Notes: generated by a model from the letters alone, not told the origin. A stretch of DNA of 64,000 nucleotides from Alphaproteobacteria bacterium (GCA_028285105.1 JANQQE010000024.1:248001-312000), one strand, 5' to 3'; positions 45,681 to 55,499 are shown, counted from the first letter of the stretch. Numbers and translations are program-made.

Positions 45681-46904
45681 TTACTGACTGACAGATGCCG
45701 AAACTTTCGCACCCTTCATGTCCATGCAAACCACGCGCTTCATGTTGCGGGCATAGAGCTTGCCGTCATTGAGTACCGAAACGGTCCAGCACTTACCGGA
45801 CAGAATCTCCGCATCGGTCAAGGCGCTAAACCCTTCCGTAGACACCGGGGCAATCTGCAACCGACCTGTCTGCGTTAACAACAGCAGATGATCATCCGCA
45901 AGCACCAACGTACCATGCTTGACCTTGCGAACGCGCCACTTCTCTTTACCAGTTCGAAAGTCCACGCAGGCCAATGCCTTTTGATCGCAACTATACAAAT
46001 CGCCCTCATGCAAAATGCAGGACTGAAACTTGTTCATCAAGACGCGGCTCTTCCAGACTTCGGTTGCGGCGAGGTTCTTGCCATCAACAGCCAATTTGAA
46101 CAACCCGCACCCGGTCTCGTAACCCGACGTCAAGAACAAATGACCGTCGTGATAAATCGGAGCGGCTGCGTTGACTTTGTAATTGGTTTGCCATGGAATG
46201 CGAAGCACCTGCCGACCCGTCTTGGCTTCAACCACAATTGCAGACTCGCCATTGAATCCAACGATGTAGCGGTTGTCATTGAACGTGAATGGATAAGGGG
46301 TCGAATAGCCAGCCGGATCATTTCCCGTATGCCACTTCATCTCGCCGGTAATCCGATCGAATGCGATCAGCGCCCCCTGGTTATTACCGGCTGACGATAC
46401 CGCAAGATCGCCTTCGATTAGAACCGAGCCGCTGTATCCCCAGGTGGGTGCATGATTGAACTGATGGCTCCAGACTTCTTTTCCGGTTTCGGCATCGGCG
46501 CAGAGCAACTTTCCCTTCGCGCCCTGCACGTACACCTTGCCATGTGCAACCGTTGGCGTCGCCCGCGTTCCATCGCCAAAACTATCCTTGAATTCCGGAG
46601 CAAACGGATTCTTCCAGATGATCTCTCCGGTGTTGGCGTTCAGGCAATATAACGTCTGGCGATCGTCGCCGGTACCGCAGGTGTAAAGCTTGTCGCCAAC
46701 CACCGAAAACGAACTGAATGCCGAACCGATATCGCGCTCCCAAACCAACGGAATCGGGTCTTTCCATTCTTTCTTGAAGCCCGTTTCTTTACTGATGCCG
46801 TCGTAGTTCGGACCGCGAAAGCAACTCCAGTCCGCAGAAGCATTCTGCGTCGCAACCAACGATACGATCACCCCAGCCGTGATAGCCAACCTAGTATTGA
46901 ACAT
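45681..46904 (-). CDS. Exported PQQ-like beta-propeller protein
   Basis: A 407-residue exported protein. The signal peptide is LAITAGVIVSLVATQNASA; the mature protein starts with WSCFRGPNYDGISKETG, the opening of many planctomycete propeller proteins, and continues with PQQ/BamB-like blades, for example LYCLNANTGEIIWKNPF, LLCADAETGKEVWSHQF, LIAFDRITGEMKWHTG and LACVDFRTGKEKWRV. PQQ ligands are not evident, so it is more likely a structural or binding propeller than a dehydrogenase. The start at MFNTRL is preferred because GGAGA lies just upstream. Confidence 0.85.
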   Translation of the reverse strand: MFNTRLAITAGVIVSLVATQNASADWSCFRGPNYDGISKETGFKKEWKDPIPLVWERDIGSAFSSFSVVGDKLYTCGTGDDRQTLYCLNANTGEIIWKNPFAPEFKDSFGDGTRATPTVAHGKVYVQGAKGKLLCADAETGKEVWSHQFNHAPTWGYSGSVLIEGDLAVSSAGNNQGALIAFDRITGEMKWHTGNDPAGYSTPYPFTFNDNRYIVGFNGESAIVVEAKTGRQVLRIPWQTNYKVNAAAPIYHDGHLFLTSGYETGCGLFKLAVDGKNLAATEVWKSRVLMNKFQSCILHEGDLYSCDQKALACVDFRTGKEKWRVRKVKHGTLVLADDHLLLLTQTGRLQIAPVSTEGFSALTDAEILSGKCWTVSVLNDGKLYARNMKRVVCMDMKGAKVSASVSQ

Positions 46905-47027
46905 ACAGTTCTCCAACCAACAAAGGAACGCGGACTTCACTAAACCATGAGCATAGACTCACCTCAGCGATCTAACAAGCCGTCCCTACGATTCCACACA
47001 GAACGCATGTGCATTGGCGTAACAAAC

Positions 47028-50000
47028 CTATTCGCTCCGCAGCGCACCGAGCATCGGCGAACGCAACGTCGGAATCAGCGCAGCCAAACCAGTCACCACG
47101 CCCGCAAACACAACACCAACCAACACCCAACCCAACGACGCCCACGGTATGGCATCAACCCGATCGAGCAACTGCGGAATGACCGCCACCATCGCAGCCA
47201 CCATTGCCGAAACAATTCCGACAACCACCAACAGAATATTTTCCACCAGCACACTCGAACCGATTCGCGATTCGGTGAATCCCAACGCCCGCATCAGTGC
47301 CAACTCGCGTCGCCGCTCCCAAACATTGCGAAGCAGGACAGCCGTCAATCCAAACGATCCTAACACTAAGCCCATTCCGCCCAACGTTTGAAATGTCGAG
47401 AGATAAGTGTTCTGCACCGAAAAGTAATCGCGCAACCGCGTTGCCGATTCCTGCACGTCGAAACCGAAACCAGTCAGGTTTTTCTCCAGGTCCGATTCGA
47501 CATTGGTCATGTCGCCATTGGGCGCATCGATCAGAAAGAACGCCCCGCCGCTTCGTCTGGGGAACAGCTCCCTGAACGCATCGGCATGAATAATGAGTTC
47601 ACTTTGCAGAAGACTGCCCTTGAGCAGTGCAACGAACCGCAGCGTGACATCCTTACCACCGCCATCTTTGATCACGAGGTCTTTGCCAAGTCCAGAATGC
47701 ATTTGCCATTTGACAACGGCTTCATCGCCGATGACCGGGATAGCCGCGTCTGCGAATTCATGCTCGAGCGATGTCCACGGATTGTCTTGAACTGCAGTTG
47801 AGTCTTCGATGACTGCGCTAAACTGGAATCCGCCGCGTTCGATCAACGCATCTGGTGCGCCGATGATTCGCGGTTGTGTGGGTAAGTAGAGATTTTGACA
47901 ACTTGTTTCGTCGCCGGGCAGCAGCGAAAATGGTATCACTGTGCATTTGGCCAACTGCTCGTTCGCATCCGAATCGAGTCCGAGCGATTCTCGGCCAGCA
48001 TTCGTCGCCAGCGAGTATGGCAACGGCACATCGGATTCTGCGGTGAGGTTGAAACCGCCCGCCGCTTCCAATGCGTTTGAATCGGCGTTGAGTCGAAACG
48101 CTTGCAACGATAGCACAAGGAAGGCGCCGCATGCGATGAGGGCGCTGGTCAACAAACTGCGCCCTGGATTCCGGGCAGCATTTCGAATGCCCAGTTGAAT
48201 CCAGGCTCGTTTGGAATTCACGTTGAGTTGGTGTCTGGTTGCAAGCGCCGCGCCGAATAAACCCAACATGGCAGCGAGCATCGCTGCACCGGAACCGAAG
48301 AACGCACCGGCTTGTGCAATTCCGTCGAGACGCAATCCAAGGACCGCCGTACCGATCGCCAGCACAAGGCAGGTCATCGAAACGATCAGCCGTCGCTTGC
48401 GTTGTGTCGAACTGCGTTTGAAATTGCTCCGCCCCGTTGCCCCACCCAGAAGTGCCGAAGGTGACACGTTTAGACACCCCCGCTGCGCACGGGCGATCGA
48501 CAACACCGACGCAATCACGCCCAGTACGCCACCAACCACGAACGAGACCCACGAAAAGTGTAAATTTAAGAACGGCGCGTTGACCGCACTTGACCACCAT
48601 GACTTCAGACCAGCCAGCATCAACCACGAATAGACATACGCCCCGGCCAACCCGATCGCACTGCCAATCAGTGCAACCACGAAACCTTCTATGACCAGAT
48701 GCCAGCGAACTTGCGTGTTTGAGAATCCAACGGCAGCGAGCAAACCGATCTCGCGACTGCGCCGTTCGACGTTGAGCCTTGAGAGGAGCAGCACCAACAT
48801 CATGGACGATGCCAATAAGAAGAAACTAAACGCAATAAAGAGCATGCCGAAATCGGTGCTGCCTTTACCGGCTTTGATTGCGTTCTGGCGAACGGGAAGG
48901 ACTTGGATGCGGGCGGCGTTCAAATCGAGCTTCGCCGTAAGGGCTGCTCGGAGTTGCTCCGCGAATGCATCGATGTCTCTATCTTGCAATGGCCTGAATC
49001 GAAGCGAAGTGTAGCGGCCATGCGGACTTGCCGGATCGTGCCAGAGGCGCTCGCCATCGCTTAATTCGATGAAAGCCTTGGGCACCGCACGATACTCATC
49101 CCAATACGCATCGTCGCGATCCTTGATGCGCTTGAGGTCAACGGGAAACGGTGGATCCCAGTCGGACACCTTCGCCGCATCGGTTATACCGGGATATGCT
49201 GGCGTCAAACCTCGATCGATCGCAGCCCCGGTCATCGCAACGCTTGCGATCAGTTCGAACTTTGCCGATTTCTCATCAAGCGCCCCGTCATCCTGCAAAT
49301 CGTAATAGTCGATTTCAATCCGCTCACCAGTCGTCGCGCCAAGCGCCTCCATCGCCCAGTCGTTAAGCACGATTTGACCGGGAACGAACTCGTCTATCGA
49401 TCCGGAGGTTGCCTGCATGGATGCAAGCGTTGAACCCTTAGGCTTAAGTGCAGCCACCGTCGAATAAGGAACGGTGATGCTCTCGTCGCCTCGCCGGACG
49501 CGAATCGAGTTGGCAAGGTTGGCCATCAGCGGTTCGGTTGTCGCTTGCATTTCTTTCGCGACTTCGCCAGCCAACGTTTCTACTGTCGGGTCGATCAGTA
49601 GTTGATCGGACTCGAGCGCAACATAGCCCAGTTCTTCATCGACGCGAACAGACAAGCCAACGTCTTCGAGCGTAAGTTGGTCGTCTATCCGGCGTTCAAG
49701 CTGAGTCACCTCCGCCGAATTGCCAGACCGCCCGACCAGGAACGCATTTGACCTGCCCACCTGCTCAAGTTGTCGCTGCAACAAATCCAGGGGCACAAAC
49801 GCATTGCGCGGCGTACGTTGCTGCGGTCGAATCGAAAACCCGCCCATCCCCTCGTCGGCAACGATCGCTCGAACGGTCAACCGCATTCGGGACGTTACAT
49901 CGTCGCGCCGACCCAGCAGCGTATCGGTCGCAATCGCAGACGCCTTCCCAAAACGCAGCAGCACAGCATCGCCAACGGCTACCCCCAGTTCGTCAGCCAG

Positions 50001-50402
50001 CGCTCGATTCAAAACTACTTCGCGATCGACCGGTGTTTCGACGATACGCCCAGCCTCATCGAGTTTCCAGAAATCGTCGGTGATGCCCCAGATCGATGTG
50101 CGATTGACGCGGGCGTCGGTGTCGGCATGGACGATACTGCCCCGGCTGAAGATCGCCGCAATGACCGGTGCCGCCCCATCATTCAAAACGATGTTCTCAG
50201 CCAGTGCCGCCCGAACGAATCTGCCCGCCGTCACCGCAAACTCGACGTCGCCCAGTTGGCTGATGGCTTGTTCGCGCAAACTGCCCCGCACCGAGTCGCC
50301 GACAATCAGCGAACCGGCAAGGACAGCCACCCCGACAGCCACACCGAGCATGACTGCAAGTTGTTCGAATCGGTAGTAAAACAAACTCCTGCGCAGATAC
50401 AT
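47028..50402 (-). CDS. Two-FtsX-domain ABC transporter permease
   Basis: A 1124-residue membrane protein. It has an N-terminal helix (LAVMLGVAVGVAVLAGSLIV), a large extracytoplasmic region, a first FtsX-type domain (FSFFLLASSMMLVLLLSRLN, then RREIGLLAAVGF-like RSREIGLLAAVGFSNTQV), central helices, a second extracytoplasmic region and a second FtsX domain (MGLVLGSFGLTAVLLRNVWE, RRRELALMRALGFTESRI). Such permeases work with a MacB/LolD-type ATPase in lipoprotein release, export or tripartite efflux. No ATPase gene lies next to it in the window: the downstream neighbour is the propeller gene and the upstream neighbour is divergent. Confidence 0.88.
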   Translation of the reverse strand: MYLRRSLFYYRFEQLAVMLGVAVGVAVLAGSLIVGDSVRGSLREQAISQLGDVEFAVTAGRFVRAALAENIVLNDGAAPVIAAIFSRGSIVHADTDARVNRTSIWGITDDFWKLDEAGRIVETPVDREVVLNRALADELGVAVGDAVLLRFGKASAIATDTLLGRRDDVTSRMRLTVRAIVADEGMGGFSIRPQQRTPRNAFVPLDLLQRQLEQVGRSNAFLVGRSGNSAEVTQLERRIDDQLTLEDVGLSVRVDEELGYVALESDQLLIDPTVETLAGEVAKEMQATTEPLMANLANSIRVRRGDESITVPYSTVAALKPKGSTLASMQATSGSIDEFVPGQIVLNDWAMEALGATTGERIEIDYYDLQDDGALDEKSAKFELIASVAMTGAAIDRGLTPAYPGITDAAKVSDWDPPFPVDLKRIKDRDDAYWDEYRAVPKAFIELSDGERLWHDPASPHGRYTSLRFRPLQDRDIDAFAEQLRAALTAKLDLNAARIQVLPVRQNAIKAGKGSTDFGMLFIAFSFFLLASSMMLVLLLSRLNVERRSREIGLLAAVGFSNTQVRWHLVIEGFVVALIGSAIGLAGAYVYSWLMLAGLKSWWSSAVNAPFLNLHFSWVSFVVGGVLGVIASVLSIARAQRGCLNVSPSALLGGATGRSNFKRSSTQRKRRLIVSMTCLVLAIGTAVLGLRLDGIAQAGAFFGSGAAMLAAMLGLFGAALATRHQLNVNSKRAWIQLGIRNAARNPGRSLLTSALIACGAFLVLSLQAFRLNADSNALEAAGGFNLTAESDVPLPYSLATNAGRESLGLDSDANEQLAKCTVIPFSLLPGDETSCQNLYLPTQPRIIGAPDALIERGGFQFSAVIEDSTAVQDNPWTSLEHEFADAAIPVIGDEAVVKWQMHSGLGKDLVIKDGGGKDVTLRFVALLKGSLLQSELIIHADAFRELFPRRSGGAFFLIDAPNGDMTNVESDLEKNLTGFGFDVQESATRLRDYFSVQNTYLSTFQTLGGMGLVLGSFGLTAVLLRNVWERRRELALMRALGFTESRIGSSVLVENILLVVVGIVSAMVAAMVAVIPQLLDRVDAIPWASLGWVLVGVVFAGVVTGLAALIPTLRSPMLGALRSE

Positions 50403-50574
50403 GCCCGACGATGGTGCAGGCAGCCGCGCGTACGGTCAAGTCCCCACACGAAGCGGCCCGCAACAATCTCAGTTCGTTCGCAGTTCGATCGCAAAATCGA
50501 ACCGACACATTTGAATACCCCTGAATCGGTACAAGTGGCGATTTGATTTCTCAGGTCCGACGCGAACCCGCGAC

Positions 50575-50603
50575 TTGCCTGTACAGCCGCAGCGTCACAT
50601 AAT
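50575..50603 (+). promoter_or_regulatory. Possible sigma-70-type promoter
   Basis: TTGCCT at 50575-50580 and CATAAT at 50598-50603 with 17 bases between them. It points at the surface protein gene at 50847, leaving a leader of about 240 bases with a small hairpin (GAAACC, GCC, GGTTTC near 50677-50694). This 444-base interval between divergent genes (50403-50846) has no other supported feature. Confidence 0.4.
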
Positions 50604-50846
50604 GGTAGCTGTTGAAGATCATTATGGGACCGCGCTGGGGGGCTGACGGAACCAATGGCCGAAAAGGGCTACCGCGTGGAAACCGCCGGTTTCTGCGCAT
50701 ATGATCGATCACAGCAATTGGGGTTAATTCGGTTTGAGAACCAGAATTCGGTGTCGCATAACGAAACGGTGCATCCCGTAAGGGTACGCCGCTATCCGTA
50801 TATCAGGATTTTAGGACATAGTGCTGTTCTGCAAGGTGGGGTGATC

Positions 50847-53795
50847 ATGTCAAAGCTCGGGCAAACAACAAAACCGACTGCTTACGCGCGTCAAACATTA
50901 CTTCTGATTGCAATGGGAATCATTGCATCCTTCGCGCAACGTGTGTCCGCCCAGTGCGCATTTTTCGATGACTTTCAGCGACCGGACAGCAACACCCTCG
51001 GATTCGGCTGGGTTGAAGTTGAAACGCTGGATCCCGAAATTCTGATCACGTCTTTCAACGAATTCAGCTTTGTGGATGTCGTCGGCACGGGTGCCGCCCC
51101 GGCGAGCATGACCCAATCGAACATCGACACGTCGAGTTTGACCAATCCCGCAGTCTCTTTCGTTTGGCTTGCACGCAACGGACAAGCCGAAATCAATGAC
51201 GTATTCCAAGTCGATTGGCGAGTCAGCGGAGGCGTTTGGAATCAACTCGCTGAACTTGAACTTACCAATACGTTGGAAAGAATCGAAGATTTCCCACTTC
51301 CAGCCGCAGCGCAGAACACGAATATCGATATCCGATTCGTTGTGATCGTTGACGAATTCCAGGAAGGCCTGATCGTCGACGACATTGGCGTTTGCGAATC
51401 TGTCGGCCCGCCCGATTGCAACAGCAATGGGATCGACGACCGCGACGAAGTTACTGAAGGAACAAGCGATGACAACAATCAAAACGGAATTCCCGACGAA
51501 TGCGACGAGTGCGTCCCAGGACTTAACATTTGCGATGACGGCGTGTTTTGCAACGGTATGGAGTTTTGCGACATAGACGTTTGCGATGCCGGCACCAATC
51601 CATGCGTGTTGGGCCAGACCTGCGACGAGTCGATCGATCAATGCCTGGCGGACGGACCGGATTGCAACAGCAATAACGTTGGCGACGCCACCGATATTGC
51701 CTCGGGTACGAGCGCAGACGCGAACGGTAACAACATCCCTGATGAGTGCGATGCCTGCGTCATCGATGCCGATTGCGACGACGGCGCTTTCTGCAATGGC
51801 GCTGAAACCTGTGATGTAGACACGTGCCTGCCCGGCACAGCCCCCTGTCAGATGGCCGGTCTCGTTTGCAATGAAGCAACGGATCAATGCGATCCCGATG
51901 GACCCGACTGCAACAACAACGGTATCGGTGACGCAACTGACATTACCGGTGGAACCAGCGACGATCTCAACGCCAACAGCGTTCCCGACGAATGCGACGA
52001 GTGCGTATTCGATGCCGATTGCGATGACGGTTTGTTCTGCACCGGGATCGAGACTTGTAACACGGATACATGTGTCGCAAGTGGCGATCCTTGTGTCGCG
52101 GGACAAACCTGCAACGAAGGAACCGACTCCTGCGATCCGATCGGTGCAGATTGCAACAACAACGGAATCGGCGATGCCACCGACATTGCAGGTGCAACCA
52201 GTGACGACACCAATGCCAACGGCGTTCCCGACGAGTGCGATGACTGTCTCGTCGATGGCGATTGCGACGACGGGTTGTTCTGCAACGGCATGGAAACATG
52301 CGACGTTGACACTTGCGTTGCCGGTACCAACCCTTGTTCGGGTGGTGAAATCTGCGATGAAGGTGGTGACGCTTGTGTCATCAACACCGATTGCAACTCC
52401 AATGGCGTCGATGACGCGCTCGACATTGCCGGACCGACGAGCGACGACGTCAACGCCAACGGCGTGCCCGATGAATGCGACGAATGCCTCATTGATGGCG
52501 ATTGCGATGACGGCTTGTTCTGCAACGGTGCGGAAACGTGCGACGTGGACCGCTGCGTTGCCGGAGCGCTTCCCTGCGTCGTTGGCCAATCCTGCGACGA
52601 ACCGACCGACTCATGCTCGCCCATCGGAAACGACTGCAATAACAACGGTATCGGTGACGCCACCGACATTGCCGGCGCAACCAGCGATGATGCTAATGCC
52701 AACAGCGTCCCCGACGAATGCGACGAGTGCGTCGTCGATAACGATTGCGATGACGGGCAGTTCTGCAACGGGACCGAAACTTGTAACGTAGATATGTGCG
52801 TTGCCGGATCTGACCCATGCCTGCTCGGTGAAGTATGCGACGAAGGCACTGACACCTGCGAACAGCCCGACTGCAACACCAACGGAATCGGCGACCTCGA
52901 CGACATTGCCGGCGGAACGGCTGACGACGCCAACTCCAACGGTGTGCCCGATGATTGCGAAGGTTGCACCACACCTGCCGACTGCGATGACGGATTATTC
53001 TGCAACGGTGTCGAAGCATGCAATGCCGGTGTCTGTGAATCGCCGGGCAATCCGTGCAATCCAGGTGAAAGCTGTAACGAAGCCACAGATGCCTGTGAAG
53101 CAAATGGCGGAGGCGGTGGCGGTGGAGCGCCATCAGATGGAGACAGCGACGGTGTGCCCGATGGAAGCGATGACTGCCCCGACACAACGATCGGTGACAG
53201 CGTCGACGAAAACGGTTGCGCCGACTCGCAGCTTGACGATGATGCAGATGGCGTCTTCAACGATGCCGACATTTGCGCCGATACGCCTGCCGGCCAAGCG
53301 GTCAACGCGGCCGGTTGCGCTCAGTCGCAACTCGATTCCGATGGTGACGGCGTAACCAACGATGTCGACACCTGTCCCAACACGCCAACCGACGAACCGG
53401 CTGATGCCGACGGCTGTTCGGATTCGCAGCTCGATGACGGCGATCCCGATCCCGATCCTCAGCCCGGTCCCGGTGACGACGATGACATGGACACGAACGG
53501 CCAACCGCCCGTTGACCCGGGCGATGGTGACGACAACGACACGCCCGAAGACCCCGACAGCGACGGTGACGGCGTGCCCGATTCGATCGACGAGTGTTCG
53601 TTGACGCCGGAAGGTTTCGAGGTCAACTCGGTCGGCTGCGCACTGGTCGATCCCGAACCAGATGACGATGGCGAGCAGGATGGCTGTGCTGCGGGTGTCG
53701 GCTGCGGTGCGGGGGGAATGGCCACATTGATGCTGATGATGCTTGGCTTCGGTGGTTTGAAGTTCGATCGACGTCGCCGTCGCGCCGTTGCGTAA
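50847..53795 (+). CDS. Secreted calcium-repeat surface protein with seven 80-residue repeats
   Basis: A 982-residue exported protein. The start ATG follows AGGTGGGG. Signal peptide to QRVSAQC; then a lectin-like beta domain (residues 34-188); then seven tandem repeats of about 80 residues, each with DCNNNGIGDATDIAGGTSDD-like thrombospondin-3 units, PDECDEC, DCDDGLFCNGxETC and a C...C tail; then further TSP3 repeats (DSDGVPDGSDDCPDT, ADGVFNDADICADTPAGQ); an acidic Asp/Pro linker; and a C-terminal GCGAGGMATLMLMMLGFGG helix with RRRRR. The end looks like a surface-sorting signal (Cys/Gly motif, membrane helix, Arg cluster). Calcium binding is expected. Probably an adhesion or cell-surface protein. 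Confidence 0.85.
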   Translation: MSKLGQTTKPTAYARQTLLLIAMGIIASFAQRVSAQCAFFDDFQRPDSNTLGFGWVEVETLDPEILITSFNEFSFVDVVGTGAAPASMTQSNIDTSSLTNPAVSFVWLARNGQAEINDVFQVDWRVSGGVWNQLAELELTNTLERIEDFPLPAAAQNTNIDIRFVVIVDEFQEGLIVDDIGVCESVGPPDCNSNGIDDRDEVTEGTSDDNNQNGIPDECDECVPGLNICDDGVFCNGMEFCDIDVCDAGTNPCVLGQTCDESIDQCLADGPDCNSNNVGDATDIASGTSADANGNNIPDECDACVIDADCDDGAFCNGAETCDVDTCLPGTAPCQMAGLVCNEATDQCDPDGPDCNNNGIGDATDITGGTSDDLNANSVPDECDECVFDADCDDGLFCTGIETCNTDTCVASGDPCVAGQTCNEGTDSCDPIGADCNNNGIGDATDIAGATSDDTNANGVPDECDDCLVDGDCDDGLFCNGMETCDVDTCVAGTNPCSGGEICDEGGDACVINTDCNSNGVDDALDIAGPTSDDVNANGVPDECDECLIDGDCDDGLFCNGAETCDVDRCVAGALPCVVGQSCDEPTDSCSPIGNDCNNNGIGDATDIAGATSDDANANSVPDECDECVVDNDCDDGQFCNGTETCNVDMCVAGSDPCLLGEVCDEGTDTCEQPDCNTNGIGDLDDIAGGTADDANSNGVPDDCEGCTTPADCDDGLFCNGVEACNAGVCESPGNPCNPGESCNEATDACEANGGGGGGGAPSDGDSDGVPDGSDDCPDTTIGDSVDENGCADSQLDDDADGVFNDADICADTPAGQAVNAAGCAQSQLDSDGDGVTNDVDTCPNTPTDEPADADGCSDSQLDDGDPDPDPQPGPGDDDDMDTNGQPPVDPGDGDDNDTPEDPDSDGDGVPDSIDECSLTPEGFEVNSVGCALVDPEPDDDGEQDGCAAGVGCGAGGMATLMLMMLGFGGLKFDRRRRRAVA
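51414..53100 (+). repeat. Seven tandem coding repeats of about 240 bases
   Basis: Within the surface protein gene, seven units of about 240 bases (80 codons) follow each other with strong nucleotide similarity. Each starts at the codons for DCN and ends after the last Cys of the unit. Differences are mostly conservative. The first and last units are the most divergent, as expected for an array growing by unequal exchange in its centre. Confidence 0.85.
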
Positions 53796-53861
53796 CGCAT
53801 GGAACGCAGACGCAAGAATCACACAACACGTTGAATTAGGAGTCCGAATCTACACTCATAC

Positions 53862-53910
53862 AGCCCGATTCGATGCCCACTCCAGGCATCGAATCGGGCT
53901 TTTGTATTTC
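53862..53910 (+). terminator. Intrinsic terminator of the repeat protein gene
   Basis: A perfect 16-bp stem: AGCCCGATTCGATGCC at 53862-53877 and GGCATCGAATCGGGCT at 53885-53900, with a 7-base loop, followed by TTTGTATTTC. It lies 66 bases after the stop of the 982-residue gene. Confidence 0.92.
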
Positions 53911-54024
53911 AGGTCACATGCCAACTCAAATGATTTTTCGAGATTCTTTCAGAATCTGGCGGTAGGCTGACAAGCATTCGGTGAGTCCGGGCCCATGATC
54001 AAATTCATCAAAAAGGAGCTGAAA

Positions 54025-55410
54025 TTGCACGCCAAGCGCATTCCGAATGCCGTCGTGGCCACACTGGCTATTGGTTTTATCCGTTGTGCTTCATCGGCTA
54101 TCGCAGGCGATGTCGAGGCATCGTTTGAAACCCTGACCAATCTATTGCCCGGCGGCGAAATCTCGTCAGGAGCCACGTTCGCCAGCGACGCCAACGGCAT
54201 GTCCTCCGACGGGATGGTCGTTGTCGGCCACGCAGCATCCGAAAACTCACCGACGCTCGACGAAGAAGCGTTTCGATGGACGTCATCGGACGGCATGACG
54301 CCCCTGGGTTTTCTGGGCCGTACATCGGGTACGACTGCCAGTTTCTCCAACGGCGTTTCAGGCGACGGTACGCTGGTCGTGGGAAACGCAACATCGAGTA
54401 TCGGGACACAGGGATTCTACTGGACGCAATCGGACGGTATCGTCGGACTGGGCGTTCTTAATATTGGTGAACAAAGTGTTGCGCTGGACGCATCTTACCG
54501 CGGTGCTGTCGTGGTCGGCGAAAGCGGATTTGCATTTAGCACTGCTCAGGCGTTTCGATGGACACAATCGGGTGGGTTAGAAGGATTAGGCGATCTTGAC
54601 GGAGGAGCGACTGCATCCCGCGCCGAGGCCATTTCAGCCGACGGCAGTGTCATCGTGGGGCGCGGAACCTCTGCGGAAGGCGAGGAAGCGTTTCGCTGGA
54701 CGGCAACGGACGGCATGGTCGGACTAGGGGATCTGCCGGGCGGCGAATATGAAAGCATTGCGCATGGCGTGTCTGACGATGGCACCGTCGTGGTCGGAGA
54801 CGGTCAATCTGAAGGCGACCCTGCCGAAGAATCGTCGCGCGAAGCATTCATGTGGACTGAAGACGAGGGCATGGTCGGACTCGGCGATCTCGAAGGCGGA
54901 TCGTATAACAGCGTAGCCAACGCGGCATCGGCACATGGTGCCGTCATTGTCGGTCGCGGAACGACCGAAGAGGGATTCACCGCGTTTCGCTATACCGATG
55001 CCGACGGCATGCGTTCCATCAAAGACATCCTCGTCAACGACTACGGAATCGATCTGACCGATTGGCGGATCGCGATCGCCGAAGACGTATCGGGAGATGG
55101 CCGAATCATCGTGGGTAGCGCAGTCAATCCCGACGGCGTCGAAGTCGCGTTCATCGCGACAATTCCACTTCCCGAAGGCGTCAGCGAAGAAGCGCTGGGC
55201 GATGTCGATGACGGCGGAGCTTCGTCAAACGGTGGAAGCGGATCCGGCAATAGCGAATCAGGAGACAACGGCGCAAATGACTCCGGAGGTAACGGTGGCG
55301 GTTCGTCGAATCCGGCTCCGATGGGTTGCGGTGTTGCTACGTTGACCTCGATGATGCTGATCTCGTTCGGTCTATGCGGAACCAAAAAATATCGCAGATT
55401 CGCGCGATAA
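54025..55410 (+). CDS. HAF-repeat extracellular protein
   Basis: A 461-residue exported protein made of HAF repeats (about 50 residues each): FRWTxxxGMxxLG, then a GG-S turn, then VSxDGxVVVG. Clear units include EAFRWTSSDGMTPLGFL, GFYWTQSDGIVGLGVL, AFRWTQSGGLEGLGDLDGG, EAFRWTATDGMVGLGDLPGG and AFMWTEDEGMVGLGDLEGG. A Ser/Asn/Gly-rich linker and a C-terminal MGCGVATLTSMMLISFGLCG helix with basic end (KKYRRFAR) follow. The start is read as TTG at 54025 because AAGGAG lies ideally before it and it begins a signal peptide (NAVVATLAIGFIRCASSAIAG); an ATG 30 bases upstream is the alternative. Confidence 0.85.
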   Translation: MHAKRIPNAVVATLAIGFIRCASSAIAGDVEASFETLTNLLPGGEISSGATFASDANGMSSDGMVVVGHAASENSPTLDEEAFRWTSSDGMTPLGFLGRTSGTTASFSNGVSGDGTLVVGNATSSIGTQGFYWTQSDGIVGLGVLNIGEQSVALDASYRGAVVVGESGFAFSTAQAFRWTQSGGLEGLGDLDGGATASRAEAISADGSVIVGRGTSAEGEEAFRWTATDGMVGLGDLPGGEYESIAHGVSDDGTVVVGDGQSEGDPAEESSREAFMWTEDEGMVGLGDLEGGSYNSVANAASAHGAVIVGRGTTEEGFTAFRYTDADGMRSIKDILVNDYGIDLTDWRIAIAEDVSGDGRIIVGSAVNPDGVEVAFIATIPLPEGVSEEALGDVDDGGASSNGGSGSGNSESGDNGANDSGGNGGGSSNPAPMGCGVATLTSMMLISFGLCGTKKYRRFAR

Positions 55411-55450
55411 CTGTTCCGCTCACTCGACAGCAAACAAAACACTTACCCTG

Positions 55451-55499
55451 CGAATTCCCCTGGGTGCATGCCAATTCGGTATCGCCCGAGGGGAATTCG
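55451..55499. terminator. Bidirectional terminator hairpin between convergent genes
   Basis: An 11-bp inverted repeat, CGAATTCCCCT at 55451-55461 and AGGGGAATTCG at 55489-55499, extended by GGG/CCC (55462-55464 and 55485-55487). It is placed in the 89-base gap between the HAF protein gene and the convergent prepilin-like gene; T-tracts are weak on the plus side and moderate (GTTTTGTTTG) on the minus side. Confidence 0.7.

Noticed and set aside
50898..52589. Minus-strand open frame of more than 560 codons opposite the repeat protein
   Set aside because: It mirrors the tandem coding repeats: GC-rich Asp/Asn codons read in antisense give Val/Ile/Ala codons without stops. It has no own family or start signal, while the plus-strand gene has a signal peptide, ribosome site and terminator.
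51414..53100. CRISPR array
   Set aside because: The repeats are about 240 bases, in frame and contiguous, without unique spacers; they encode protein repeats.
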